DNA of 64,000 nt from Hexactinellida sp. DTS-2022 (taxonomy: Eukaryota > Porifera > Hexactinellida): contig JAPNXP010000007.1 in the NCBI GenBank assembly GCA_028753945.1, positions 2,294,001-2,358,000 on the forward strand, in the 5' to 3' direction. Positions 25,411 through 36,911 of the stretch are shown here, in pieces. The notes under the pieces were generated by a model, which made no database searches, had not been told where the DNA came from, and was given only the letters and a program-made list of their open reading frames with translations. The first letter of the stretch is position 1. Each line of letters begins with the position of its first letter. The translations under genes and the position numbers were made by a program.

Positions 25411-25670
25411 TACCGTATTTATTCGAATAGTAGCCTAGGCGATTATTGTTTTTAGCCATTTTCTGAACAATAATTTTTGTGACTTTTCGAGAATATCACA
25501 TGTTGATACAATTTAATTAGTATAGTCGGTTGATAATCGTATTGCGACTAATATTAGATAAAGAAATTTACTCAGGGTACCGGTAGTAAATTTGTATTTG
25601 CTAATAGGGGGGCTATTATTGGAGGTAGGTGATTATTCGAATAGGGGCTACTATTAGAGTATATACGGTA
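25411..25670. mobile_element. mariner-type MITE nested in the ZMYM-hAT
   Basis: The unit starts TACCGTATTTATTCGAATAG and ends with the inverted ATATACGGTA. A TA is present at both borders. GATTATTCGAATA and AATAGTAGCC words are mirrored on the two sides. The TACCGTATTT-type end is common in animal Tc1/mariner MITEs. It has no coding content. Confidence 0.75.
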
Positions 25671-25904
25671 TTTAATATTTGGTGTGAAATATATATTCAG
25701 ATCATTTATCAAAATTACTGTGCGTTAATAATAGAATAATTTATTGACCATGGGTAGCAATGATGCTTAATCTAGATAGGTTTGACCTGGGCAGGTATTA
25801 ATAGGCTCGCACGGCCCTGCAAGGTAGTTGGCTAATTATTTCTAACGCCTCAAATAACAGCAAACTAAAGTAAATTTTACCAAATAACGTAATTGTGAGT
25901 ACCA

Positions 25905-26328
25905 GGGCTGTATCAACTCATTTTGAGTTGGCACAAAAACTCATTTTCTCTCTGCCAACTAATTCATATTACCTGTACAAACTCATTCAAATCATTCAGA
26001 AAAATGAGTTGATTGTACCAACTCATTATGCCAATTTTGAATAAGTACTTATTCAATTGTAATGTTCATTGATAAATAAGGAGTATTAATTAATTCATTA
26101 ATTAATTTCAAAGCAATAAATTCATTATAATCATACTCACTAAAGTGTTCAAATACTAAAACTATTATAATCTTAGTCAAATCTGCACATGACTTAATCT
26201 AGAAAATGAGTCGATTAAACCAACTCAATGTTTGAATGAGTTGAACTCATTTAAATTCATTTTCCACTGCTAACAACTCATTCAACTCATTCAAACTCAA
26301 AATGAGTTGATACAGCCCTGGTGAGCAC
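25905..26328. mobile_element. hAT-type MITE rich in AACTCATT repeats
   Basis: The element, 25913-26320, begins CAGGGCTGTATCAACTCATT and ends with the inverse. The flanking 8-mers GTGAGTAC (25905-25912) and GTGAGCAC (26321-26328) differ at one base. The interior has many AACTCATT and AATGAGTT words on both strands. Confidence 0.82.
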
Positions 26329-26561
26329 CTTATCCTATTATCTGTAGATCAGATCAAAATATCAATTGCAGGTACTATGCCACTTGCGCGACATTCTTGG
26401 TATGTGAAAATTCCCTTGTCCAGTTATACTTTAATCGCTATACACAGAGTTTCATCCAAGTGATTTGGGTCATATAATTTTTGTGCTCGCTAACACGCGA
26501 ATAAATTATTCAATTTGCATTGCGTCGATATAGAGTTTATTATATATCTCGTTTTGCTATG

Positions 26562-26749
26562 TACTGGTAAACCTCCCAAAGCGGCACCTCCGAGTAGCGG
26601 CAACCTCCGAGAAGCGGCACAAAATCATTCTCCCGATGTGTGCCGCTATGGGAGTTTTACCTTACGAGCAACCTCCCAAAGCGGCAACCTCCGAGAAGAG
26701 GCACAAAATCATTCTCCCGATGGGTGCCGCTTTGGGAGGTTTACCTGTA
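26562..26749. mobile_element. mariner-type MITE (CCTCCCAAAGCGGCA family), copy 2
   Basis: The element runs 26564-26747 with TA on both sides. Ends are CTGGTAAACCTCCC and the inverted CAGGTAAACCTCCC. Like copy 1 it is a head-to-tail dimer of the GAGAAGCGGCACAAAATCAT module; this copy has an extra partial module near the left end. Confidence 0.78.
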
Positions 26750-27019
26750 TTTCAAACAAATTTTAAATGTTCTGAGATTTAGTCTCTGTGTGTGGCGATC
26801 TAAAATACTTCGTTACTGTCAATATTATTCCTTGATGATTGAAATTGCAAGAAAAATAAGTTTTTGAGAATGTGTATTCCTTCCATCTATAATGATTACT
26901 TATATCTCACAGGACTTAAATGTAATAATTAGAATCATACAGTTAATAAAGGTATCCTCAACAGGAAAATATCAGAAAATTAGCTTCAAAATAAAATATA
27001 AACCGATTTTCTTTTATTA

Positions 27020-27206
27020 AAGCAATGCGGAAGGACCATGTCTAACGTTTGTAAATGGTCTTGGTTCTCTACCAAGCATATTTTCAGAGTTATGACATAT
27101 ATTGTACAGCAGATCAATAGTTTCACGACTTAGACTGATTCTCAGTACTGAATTCCTCAACATTGGTATGATTGGTGTTATCATTACTCTATCCAAGCAA
27201 TGACTG
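27020..27206 (-). other. Possible terminal exon, unidentified
   Basis: A minus-strand open frame encodes LRNSVLRISLSRETIDLLYN followed by ICHNSENMLGREPRPFTNV and ends at a stop near 27019. A TTTTCTTCAG sequence just upstream (near 27206) could be a splice acceptor. The residue pattern looks protein-like rather than random, but I cannot name the family and see no upstream exon. It could be host or transposon. Confidence 0.25.
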
Positions 27207-27244
27207 AAGAAAATAATTTGTAATTGATAAAAAAAAATACGCAA

Positions 27245-29876
27245 AAAGTGAAAATTTGATACTTTATGGCCTATAATCTAATTCGAGGGTACGTTTTCTT
27301 GTCAATATCTTTTCTCAGACAGCCGAGGTGCTAGAATCAAAATCTACGTCTCAAAATATTCCCAATACCCGACTTTCTATGCGTCAATAATACATTTCGT
27401 GAGCCTAACACGCACCGTATTCAAAATGATCCATAAATGGGCATGCAATGTGCCCATTTTTGATGACACAGCAAATTTCTTCTTTCCTAAAGTAGAAACT
27501 TTAGAGCTTAGCTCTAACCTTCTATTCGCATCAATATCCCATAACAAATTCATTGGAAGAACAAAAGAGACTATTGACCAAATGGTTACTAGACTATAAA
27601 TTCACATGCCCATATATGGAGGTGTCATTTCAGTGATCTGACCATAATCCTTGAAATTAAAATATATGTTAGAGCTTATCTCTAACTTCCTAGTAACATC
27701 AATAATATATTTCAAGTTACAAGGTATAGTTATCGATTACTACTTCGTATATTGAAACGTTTGGAGATCCCATTATGTCGTTTTCACAATATTATATAAA
27801 TGCCGGCGGAGGAGTGCTCCTACTAAGAATCCTGATGAAGATTACAAAGATAGCGATCAGATTTTTTTACCACTTCATATACCCCAAACCAAAAAGCCTT
27901 GCCCTTCGCGATTAGCCAAATACATCAAATTACAATTAATATAGCTAAACAATTCGTAAATGATATTAAATATATCAAAAAACCTGACTCAAGTCGCACA
28001 CCTCAATATTTCGGGGTCATCGAAGTCGAAAATAAAAAATCGCAATCGTCGCCGGGAAAAATTAGGCTTTTATATAGTTGAAATCGATGAGAGAACAATC
28101 TAGAACAGCTATAATCGAACAAGAAACTTTGACGTGTCTATGTTATATTGAATAGGCGCTCATAATCGTAATTTATAATAATCCATATCAAGACAAAAAT
28201 ATGCATTGAAATGTGTTGAATCTTTGTCATATAAAGGCTGAGCAAGTTCTGAGGATACTTTGAAGTATTCAGAGAATCCATAGACATGTTCTATAGTGAA
28301 TTTTCAGTTTCCTATAAGGAACACCGTTCATTAATGGGACTAACAAAAAGTTAGAATAATGATGTATTATAAATAACAGAGTCTGAAGTATTTTAAATAA
28401 ACATTAATTAAACATATAGTAATCTACGTGAGGATACAAATTGGAGATATTGGGATCCTTTGAGACTGAAACAAAGAGACATGTGAGATTCCAAATTGCA
28501 TACTCTACAGGTAGCCTAAATAAATAGAAAATAAAAATAATTGTAAACAAAATAGTTATAATTAATAATTATAATTTCTACGAGTATGAAGAACAATGAT
28601 CCGATGGGCAAAGGAATAGAAGGGCCAATGTTTCAATATCGCATAATTTTTGAAATTTGTAAGGCATTAGTAAGAACAGGGATACCCAACATACGGCCCG
28701 CGTGATAATTAACCCAGCCCTGCCTAATCTGAATTCAAATTTTAACGAGGTACTTTACATACAGTTTCTTAATGAGTAATTTTTGTATATGCAAATCCAT
28801 ATGGATTTTAATATCTGTATGGACTTTAAGTGGATTTGAAAATTAGCTATGGATAGAGGGTCAGGATGGATTTGACGGATTCCATATTCATTAATTCTGA
28901 AATTTAGAACGGATTCGGAATATAAATTCTTGATGAGATAAATTATGGACCAAGCCATCATGTGGCCCTATGAGATCCGCGGACCCAAGTTACCGAAAAC
29001 AGTGTATACTATACAAAAAAAAGACCATAATTAGCACTAAAATACATTGGGTGCGCAGGGCGCAACCAAATTAATTCCAAATTCACACCCCTTCCAGCAT
29101 TTACTTATAATCATGCACCTTATAGTGCGCGCTGAGGAACCAGATGAAGGCCTGTTATGAACTATTATGGATAAGGATTCCGATCCATTCGGAGCCTCTG
29201 GTCATACCACAAAGCTAGATGTGAATGTCAAATGCGCCTAATGCGTTAGAAACTTTTTGTTTTTATAGCGCTGTAAAATTAATAAATCGGAAAGTAAATT
29301 AACGCTATTATTTAGAACACTAAGCTCTTGCATTTTATGGAATTACCTTGTATTTAATCCAAACTAGCAAGTAGTTGTAGATTTTAAATCATTATTATAA
29401 CATGAAATTACACAAATTAAAAACTCAATTTTTTTGACAATGTTTGGCAAGTGGGCATGCTTCGTAGTTGTATAGCATGCTGACAGCTGCAATTTGAATA
29501 GGAATGTAAACTTGAATAATTTGAATAGACATTTCAAGAAAAAATTAAACTTCATATCTGTTAGTTCCAATCTGTTAGATCTATTTAAAAAATATTGAAT
29601 ATAATTATGAATTATATCAATATTTCCTATTTCCTCCAAGAGACTAGTAGACATAATCGAGATACAAGGATATCAGATTATATGAGCGACCACATAATTT
29701 GTTTGCGTATCAGGACCATCTTACAAGTTATAGTACTCCAACTTCTTAAGTGAGACATCTACACTCCTCAACATCTGTTTGTTGGGACTGCCATAATTTA
29801 AGCATGTCATGTATGCATAACTGGAGAGGAACTATGACCCGAATGTAGGGAAGTGATTGGCAAGTATAGACACGTA
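27245..29876. other. A+T-rich interval with one local duplication
   Basis: It holds a diverged direct repeat, TTAGAGCTTAGCTCTAAC at about 27500 and TTAGAGCTTATCTCTAAC at about 27670, with roughly 50 bp similarity. A GGCCCGCG-containing stretch near 28695 and a CCGCGGACCC stretch near 28980 might be decayed transposon ends. Otherwise nothing was recognised in about 2.6 kb. Confidence 0.35.
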
Positions 29877-30138
29877 CCCAACAGTGGCTTAATTTGGAAT
29901 TTGGTAAGGAATAGGTATCTGGGTTAATTTTACCGTATATAATGTATTATTTGGTATAGGTTATCGAACATTAGGAATCGATTGAGATAATTAGACCTCC
30001 TCTAAGTCTTGCGGTTTTGAATTATGACGTAATCATAATTTTCCCAAATTTAGAAAGCAAGAAAGAATTTCTCAAATTTTTCTATTTTTTAGCATAAATT
30101 TATTTAACAATAAGAGAATGTACTAGACTATCTATAGA

Positions 30139-32849
30139 TTACTCTATTGTGTTGTTTGAGTCGTATTTTCTACAACACTTGGCAGACCTTCTAGTGTGAC
30201 CCTCTTCGCCGCATCTCTCACACCTCAATTTTGAGCGAAATCCTAATAAAACTGGATTACTTTCACATCCTAGCCTAACAAAGATGTCAATAATGTTATC
30301 TTCGATGGATGTCTTTCTTGCTAGATTTTCTTCGTATTTTGTTATTAATTTATTTCAAGCCTCTTAACCTTCTTCAGAGAAACATTTAAAACCATACCCA
30401 GAATTAACTTCCCTTAACAATTCTTCGGAGTGTGCCAATAATTTGTGCAATGTGGGAGTGATGTTTGCCCATGGAAATGATTGAAGGATTAAGAGATAGG
30501 TACCTTTACAAAGTTTCCAAGTTCATTGGTATTGATCTTTCTACCATTGTTGAATATTCTCAGAATTGCAGATAATTGTGTAGAAGTTTTGAGAGTGCTT
30601 CTTTGTGCTGTTGCTCAACTAATAAAGATACACACTCAATGAACTGGGACTCGCTAGAAAAACCTTTTCGTGCAACGATACCAGTTGACGTAGTTCCACC
30701 TGAAGGATCCGGTAGGTATATTTTTAATCCGATCCTTTCAAGTACCACGTTGAGCACAAAGTGCATCGATTGGTGGATAGCTGGGGATGTAGGCGCCCAT
30801 CATAATTTACCACTGTTCAAATGGTATACTAGTAAACAAACCACCTGAAAATACATGTACGAGAGTGTAGAGGAGAATCCGGTGTGATATTGATGGTTGA
30901 AGCAGGTTCGTGAGTTAAATTGAATCGATCATTGGATGGAAGAGAGAAAAATGATTCGATATCTTCCAGTTCTCCAAACATTTCATCGCATCAGAAATAT
31001 ACCTGTTAATGGGGAATCCTTGCAGTATTAACTGTGGATCCTTAAGCTCTTTGTGAGTTGATGTGCATAGCTGACAGCTTGCTCCCCCTGCCCCTGAAAG
31101 TATTGCAGCAATCTTCCAATCGAACAATGATCTAGTAAAATCCACAGCTACATGACCCATTCCAGGTATCTCAAATCCTTCATTCTTCAATTTGTCAGTG
31201 TCAGGGTTTATTATGTCAGTCATAAATTGTGTGCAATTTGACTCATTTTCTTTAGCAGCGCACAAAAAGATTGGCCGTTGACAAAATGGAGAGTTAGGGG
31301 TAGTATTTTTCGTTGCCACTTGAAAACTTGATGGAAAATGGATTTGAAGCAAAAGAATATCAATGATTTGGTGGAAGTATTTGTATTTTGTTGGTTGTTA
31401 ATAGCATGACTTCCTGATCCATCTAAACCATCTACTATTTGATAACTAAGCGGGAAATCCTCTATTAATGGACGAGACTAGTAAATGGATGCTCTACATA
31501 TTGGGCGTAGGATACACATTCACCAATTGATTCTGAAACATTAGGATATAGCTTTATTGAAGAACGTAAAAAGAAGCTTCTGATAAGCAGGAAATTGAAT
31601 ATAACTAGATAGTAGATGTTGACGCAGCTTATTATATTTCCTCTTGCCTATTTCCAGCATATCAAGAAGGGACAATGACTTATCAACATCAACATCTTTC
31701 TTGACTACTTTACCAAAATCCCCAGGAAAATTGTCTGTACAATTAACTTAGATCAGTGGTTCCCCACCTGGGGTGCATGAACCCCTTGGGGGTGCACGGG
31801 ACACGTCTCTGGGATGCACGGGACAAGGAGTGGAATGATTATTGTTCATTTTAAATTAAGTTTTTAATATATAGTTATAATCTACAAGTTATATCTCTCG
31901 ACTTTACTGATTTATTACCATTGTGTTCTATAAGTTACACGACGCTTTTCAAAGAGGGATTGGTCCGTACTGGTCCATTTACCACAACCTACCATTTGGC
32001 ATTCGCCCCCCCCCCACCAATATTGGTGCACCTCATAATTTTATCCTCCCTAAATAAGCAAAATATTGTTGCCATAAATTGTTAGTAATACTCATTGATA
32101 TTTGAAAATCCTCTTCACCCCAGAAGAATTTTCTCGCTCTCTGCGCTCGCTCGTCTATAAATCCATGTATACTTAAATTAACCTTGTGATATAATTACAT
32201 ACTGACGCTTTTCATCCTAATGAGACCTTATGATGTTCACCCCTCATCCTGTTTTTATAATCGATGCCCTTGTAAATAGAATCCTCAGACCTAGGTATGT
32301 CCGGGGTTGCACCACCAAATTTTCGGGTATCAGAGGGTTCACGAGTTAAAAAAGGTTGGAAACCACTGACTTAGATACCTTAGCTACTTGTCTGGAATCA
32401 TACTCATTAGAAACTAACTATAGAGCGAGTGCAGCAATCTTGATTTCTGAAATATTTTCAAGTTCAGCGAGTACTCTGCTGGAGTCTAACACATTTGATA
32501 GACGTGATCGCTGTTGTTTAAATAAAAGGTTGCCAATACTCTTCCTATGATGCACTGAAGAATTTTGTATATCCGCATCGAAAGATAAACGCCTCTTCTT
32601 CAAATCTGGCTCAAGAAATACAGCAGAGTTCCACCATTCTCCACCCAGTGAGTCAATGGATTTTTTAGACTCTCTGATTGTATCCCGAACCCTAGATAGG
32701 ATTATGTGTATACTATCTCTCTTAGCAAGGTCTAATTAAAAATATTCCTCCAATTTGCCAATCGTTTGAGAAATATTGTTGGAATTTTCTTTCAGGATTC
32801 TTGCAAAATCAAGCCTGGTTTGGGGAATAGTAATTAAGCTTTCAGCCAT
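30139..32849 (-). pseudogene. RAG1/Transib-like recombinase, broken
   Basis: It starts at ATG 32849 (MAESLITIPQTRLDFARIL) and ends at TAA 30139, about 695 codons once the nested MITE is discounted. Blocks on the minus strand: KYNKLRQHLLSSYIQFPAYQ (31650s); VDGLDGSGSH (31404-31435), matching the DG motif that holds the first catalytic Asp of RAG1; RPIFLCAAKENESN and GAGGASCQLCTSTHKEL with its C-x2-C (31290-31050), matching the RAG1 zinc-binding middle; GLKIYLPDPSGG and STGIVARK (30725-30670); HKLLAHSEELLREVNSGYG then FSEEG (30450-30375), matching the RAG1 helix with the catalytic Glu; and a C-terminal CERCGEEGHTRRSAKC knuckle (30222-30175). Stops interrupt SEEG*EA*NK and other sites, with several frameshifts. 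I could not place the second catalytic Asp: the expected position reads LHSR. Confidence 0.82.
31746..32376. mobile_element. 615 bp hAT MITE inserted in the RAG1-like gene
   Basis: The element, 31754-32368, starts CAGTGGTTCCCCACCTGGGG and ends AGGTTGGAAACCACTG. The exact 8 bp duplication ACTTAGAT lies at 31746-31753 and 32369-32376. CAGTGGTTC ends are common among animal hAT MITEs. The interior is non-coding with a C-run near 32010. Confidence 0.9.
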
Positions 32850-32879
32850 AGAGGCGGAAATAAATACGTAATTCGTTGA

Positions 32880-33565
32880 TATAATTACTGAAATCTTCCT
32901 TGTTCTTTATATTCTTACATACACGTGTATATATTATAACTTGTAGATATAAACTTCATGCCATTTGAAAATCCGAAATGTATATTGTTACATAACAACA
33001 AATAACAATCATTGGAATTTCCTTATCAACATAAATTGACAATGGAATTCAATAACATTTTAGAGGTTGCGCACTGTTTCGGAAGCTAAGATTTCCATAA
33101 TTAATTCTTACAACATTAATCTACAACCTGTCAAAATTTCTCGTTGATCTCTGATGTACTTTTTTTTCCGCATACCTGAGATTTTAATTAAAAAATGTTG
33201 TACATTTTTACATAGAGCTTTTACCCCCTGTTAAAATATAAATGCATCAGTGTAACAGTAAATCAGTATAGAAATATATATTTAGCATACTCGTTTTGTA
33301 TATATTTGAAGACAAAATAACCACGATTCCTTACACATTGTAATTCAGAGTGAAATGAAATATGTTGTATCTTAGAATTCTCAAAACCACAAATGGAACA
33401 ATAATTTGATACAATTCATAAGTATATTTATAGGCGTAGTTTGTGTTCAAATCAATTGAAATTTCATATGATCGTTAGTATACTATCTAAATTTAATTTA
33501 ATACCATTTAGAAGCATTTTAATAACCACAAATCTTTTCCTATTTCTACGTGTTAAGCCACTGTG
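32880..33565. other. Non-coding left arm of the RAG1-like transposon
   Basis: About 700 bp lie between the recombinase start and the CACAGTG terminus. They are A+T-rich and hold no open frame of note. The region would have carried the recombinase promoter, but I see no distinctive motif. Confidence 0.35.
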
Positions 33566-33570
33566 CCCAA

Positions 33571-34007
33571 TGTAAGAGTCAGTCTAGAAAATATTCTTAA
33601 TTTTAGATAATTTGTAGTCTTTAGCCATTTTGTAGAAGAGCTTTACCTTATCTCTACACAAGAATTTGAAGCTGTCAACCAAGAAAAGTTTGGTAAAAGT
33701 GGTCGCTGAAACAAATAGTCACGCTTAACCTGTCGTATACATGATCGATATTAATATATCATTTAGTTCCCTAATAAATATTTATGAAACTTAGAGGTTC
33801 AGAAGATTGAAATAAAGTTTTATTTGTGGTCGTAGATAACGAAGAATATAATGAATATATTTTTAATATTTAAGAATAGAATAGTTTACTTCTAAGTATG
33901 TCATGATAACTGAAAATATTTATCGAAAATATTTGTGTATACAAATATCTTTGTTGGTAAGCGAACTATTAGTATGCAATTAATCTTCAACGTGTGTATG
34001 TTCTAAA
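33571..34007. other. A+T-rich interval, nothing recognised
   Basis: No gene, RNA gene or inverted ends were seen. Confidence 0.3.
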
Positions 34008-34622
34008 CCTCTGCGCGGGACGTATGCGGGTAACACATTTATTAGTGATTGACCTGCCCCACCCCGAAAAACCCAGTGATATAATCAAATGAACCAGCAC
34101 CTAACTCACAATAACCCGCGCCCAAACAGCACTAACCTTGCACCAACACGCATTAACTAGTATTCGCGCCAGGATTATATAATAGGTGTAAACTCTCGGC
34201 ACACAATGCGGGCACAAAATATTTACAGCCATAAGGAATAAAGAAGCGGCAATAAGTTTGGGTGGATACTTGAACAGCGAATTCGCGTTTATTAGACGGA
34301 ATAATGGATGATTTCAAAGTACAATTATTTCAATCGCCATCTTCATAAAATATTGACAATTAAGTATGTTTGAAACTATCGAAGGGACATTGTACAATAG
34401 GGGTCACTGCAACGCCCAAATCATACTTAGCGAGAAAATTGGCGCTAACCCGCATTAACACACACCAACTCGTGGGAGAATCTCTGACCCGAACCAGCCG
34501 TAGCAGGAATCCGTGACCCGCACTCGCACCATCATGAAAAGAATTCTGCTTATTTGGCCCGCAAGAATCCCGCGGGTTGCGGATCCAACAACACGAATGT
34601 TTTAATCCACCAAGCGCAGAGT
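34008..34622. mobile_element. Possible decayed transposon with CTCTGCGC ends
   Basis: CTCTGCGCGGG at about 34012 faces GCGCAGAG at about 34616. Both flanks contain TTCTA, which is a weak duplication. The interior is unusually rich in CpG words (GCGGGT, CCCGCG, ACCCGCA) compared with its surroundings. No protein was recognised, so this is tentative. Confidence 0.3.
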
Positions 34623-34663
34623 TCTAGTATGTACACAGATATATATATATTTATTTATTTATA

Positions 34664-34775
34664 TAGTACAACTTCGTTAGTATGAAAAGCAGGGGTCAAA
34701 ATTCCTTCGTGTCAACCGGAATGGAGGGAGTGAAATAGTGTTCGTATTAAACGGGTTCATATCAACGAGATTCAA
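34664..34775 (+). repeat. pogo/Tigger-like fragment
   Basis: It contains TACAACTTCGTTAGTATGAA and TTCGTATTAAACGGGTTCAT, matching the better end at 55938 and the fragment at 7907-7966. Confidence 0.45.
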
Positions 34776-34979
34776 TTTAATTCCAGAATTGCATGAATCG
34801 ACTATAAAACCTCAGGGCTCATTTTAGGCTTATAAGGAGTGACCAGTCTGGCCAGATAATTTTAAAGTTTCAATAGATAAATGGGTCTACTAGTGATCAC
34901 ATAAATTCAACTCCAGAGTTCGCTAAACTTCTCCAAAATCTCTAAGGAATTATAAGCTGGATATGTCAAATTCATATTC

Positions 34980-35209
34980 CTTGGGATCAGGCTTTCATCC
35001 AGACAAAATTTTCTGCGCGCCTAGATTTAGTTTGATCTCGTTCATTTTTCATTTTGTACGCCTAGTTTGCACATTTTGTATTAAGTCTATGGGAGCATCT
35101 CTCTATATTGTACGCCTAGACACGATCTTTGTACGCCTAGATTAAAATCCATCCAAATTACGCTCCTTTAGAAGCGTTCAATACACATGGATAACACCCT
35201 GCTTGGGAT
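34980..35209. mobile_element. hAT MITE family H3, copy 1
   Basis: The element, 34988-35201, starts CAGGCTTTCATCCAGACAAA and ends GGATAACACCCTG. The exact duplication CTTGGGAT is at 34980-34987 and 35202-35209. The interior repeats GTACGCCTAGA words. Related copies are 44469-44652 (opposite orientation) and 52255-52466. Confidence 0.9.
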
Positions 35210-36114
35210 AGTAATGCAAAAAGTAATGCATCTATGTGAGCTAGCTATGATACAAAACAGATAACTATGCTAGAAAAGTTTGCTAAGAGTACATATACAT
35301 GCGATAATCTCGCCCAGTGTAGACCTACCCTGGTTACATTCGTTGCAATATATAATTTCTAGGACAAGAATAGGTTTCGAGTTATTTTTACCCACATTAA
35401 AAATGCCTAATGAATTTTTCACGGTGGATAATAAAGGACTATAAACCAACCAAAAACATAATTCTCATTCAAATCAACTTCAATCATAATAAACTTTATT
35501 AGGAGCGTAGATACATCATTTTCACTGAAGCCATTCAGTTCCCAGAAATCAATAACCAATATGTCAATTATACTTCTGGAAAGGCCATCAACTAAATAAT
35601 GCCTATTTCCCCTAATTGTCATTTTCTCCCACTGTGAGATACCTCCAGTTGATCTATAACATACGACAACAAGTAGTTCGAAATTAAATCTATTATTGTA
35701 GTGCTAACGAATGAATATTCAACTTTAGAAACTAAAGAAGATAAAGTACCAGGTAGGAACCTTGAGCCTGAAATTAATAAGATAAAGAAGGAATATCAGT
35801 TTCAAGTGTGAGTTATCATTCCTTATAAAAGAAGGATCGCGTGTTACTATTTATATTTGTATATAAATAAAGTATGCGGTTAATTCAATAAACTGAGCAC
35901 TACATATATAAGATATGTTATTGTATCTTACAACAAAGATAACTACCCTGAACCTTCCAACCTACTTGAATCAGATCCATGTACGGGGGCTCAATTTACC
36001 ACGTACAATGGCCAAAATACATGTAAACCCAAAATTATCTCGCTCGCTAGCTTTTTTATGGAATCCTGTACGCTTTACTAGGAGGAATTACCCTTCCCAA
36101 GCAAGGGCGTAGCC
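35210..36114. other. A+T-rich interval, nothing recognised
   Basis: Short unrelated open frames only. No inverted ends were found. Confidence 0.3.
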
Positions 36115-36597
36115 AAGAGGGGGAATAGGGACGTAAATGCCCCCGCCTGCTAATTATCTTCACTTTTGTGATATATCTAGCATTTGGATTTGTGATAAAT
36201 TCTATAATATTGTACTTTAAACATACTCAAGCACACGTTTTACGCATATTATACTGAGAATCGAATTTGTAGGTATTATAATTTTGGCTTTAGGCTTCCA
36301 GGTCCTTGCTTTCTGGGCCCAACTGGGGTGATAACAGCTCCAAGACCTCCAGCTGGTTACTGTGTATTCGTTGAGAATACCACAACCACATTCTAGAAAA
36401 TGCTACATCCTGATTAGTGGATTCAGGATAATTTTTAATACTGAGCCACCCATGCAATTCTCATAGTCCCATTCGCTATCAGTTTTCGATTCCAGCCTTG
36501 TAACATCGCTGTTAGGTCGAACAATCAATAATATATTGGCTCCCTCTGTTATTTACCATGCAACAACAAAAGATAAATTCCTGGCGACGTCCCTGTT
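36115..36597. mobile_element. Possible degraded hAT-type element
   Basis: The left edge reads CAAGGGCGTAGCCAAGAGGG and the right edge, reverse-complemented, CAGGGACGTCGCCAGG, similar in style to the hAT ends at 48336. Flanking 8-mers agree at about six positions if the nested MITE at 36600 is removed. No coding part remains. Confidence 0.4.
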
Positions 36598-36911
36598 ACC
36601 ATAGGCGTCGATATTTTTGGTATCCTTCAAAATCTGGGGGGGGGCAAAAAAGGTTTATTTCTATACCTCATTATTAATATTATCTCATTATTAATATCAT
36701 TACACAATTAACAATAAATTAACAATTTGTTTATGTAACACCTTGCGAATGAATCTGTAGAATGAATAGTCGCATTCATTGTAAAAAACAATAAATCTAT
36801 GAAACATCGAGGTTAATAAACTGGGGGGCCCTGGGATACTCGGCCCCCCCCGTTTTAAAAACTAGGAGGCCTGCCCCCCCTGACCCCATTAATGACGCCT
36901 ATGCCTGTTAC
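36592..36911. mobile_element. 304 bp hAT MITE with CATAGGCGTC ends
   Basis: The element, 36600-36903, starts CATAGGCGTCGATA and ends TGACGCCTATG. The exact 8 bp duplication CCTGTTAC is at 36592-36599 and 36904-36911. Internal G and C runs lie near each end. Confidence 0.87.

Larger units (their letters stand above)
22789..25824 (-). mobile_element. ZMYM-type hAT transposon with 5 bp duplication
   Basis: The element runs 22794-25819. The ends are CAGGACCGTGC on the left and, reverse-complemented, CAGGGCCGTGC on the right. Further in, both share CTGCCCAGGTCAAACCT. The flanks repeat only 5 bp, CAAGG (22789-22793 and 25820-25824), unlike the 8 bp of the other hATs here. CCAGGT words cluster near the left end. 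The broken transposase is on the minus strand, and a mariner-type MITE sits inside at 25411-25670. Confidence 0.78.
29877..33570 (-). mobile_element. Transib/RAG1-like DNA transposon remnant
   Basis: The element runs about 29882-33565. The right end, reverse-complemented, is CACAGTGGCTTAA; the left end reads CAGTGGCTTAA, consistent with loss of one CA. The 5 bp CCCAA occurs immediately outside both (29877-29881 and 33566-33570). Transib and RAG-like transposons make 5 bp duplications, and their ends resemble the V(D)J signal heptamer CACAGTG. I see no clear nonamer at a 12 or 23 bp spacing. A RAG1-like recombinase fills the interior on the minus strand; no RAG2-like kelch gene is present. A hAT MITE is nested at 31754-32368. 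Confidence 0.8.

Noticed and set aside
28690-29010. Possible hAT element (CAGGGATACCC... and ...CCGCGGACCC)
   Set aside because: The ends do not pair well and no target duplication is visible.
29882-33565. A 12/23 signal-type nonamer next to the CACAGTG ends
   Set aside because: No ACAAAAACC-like word at a 12 or 23 bp spacing on either end.
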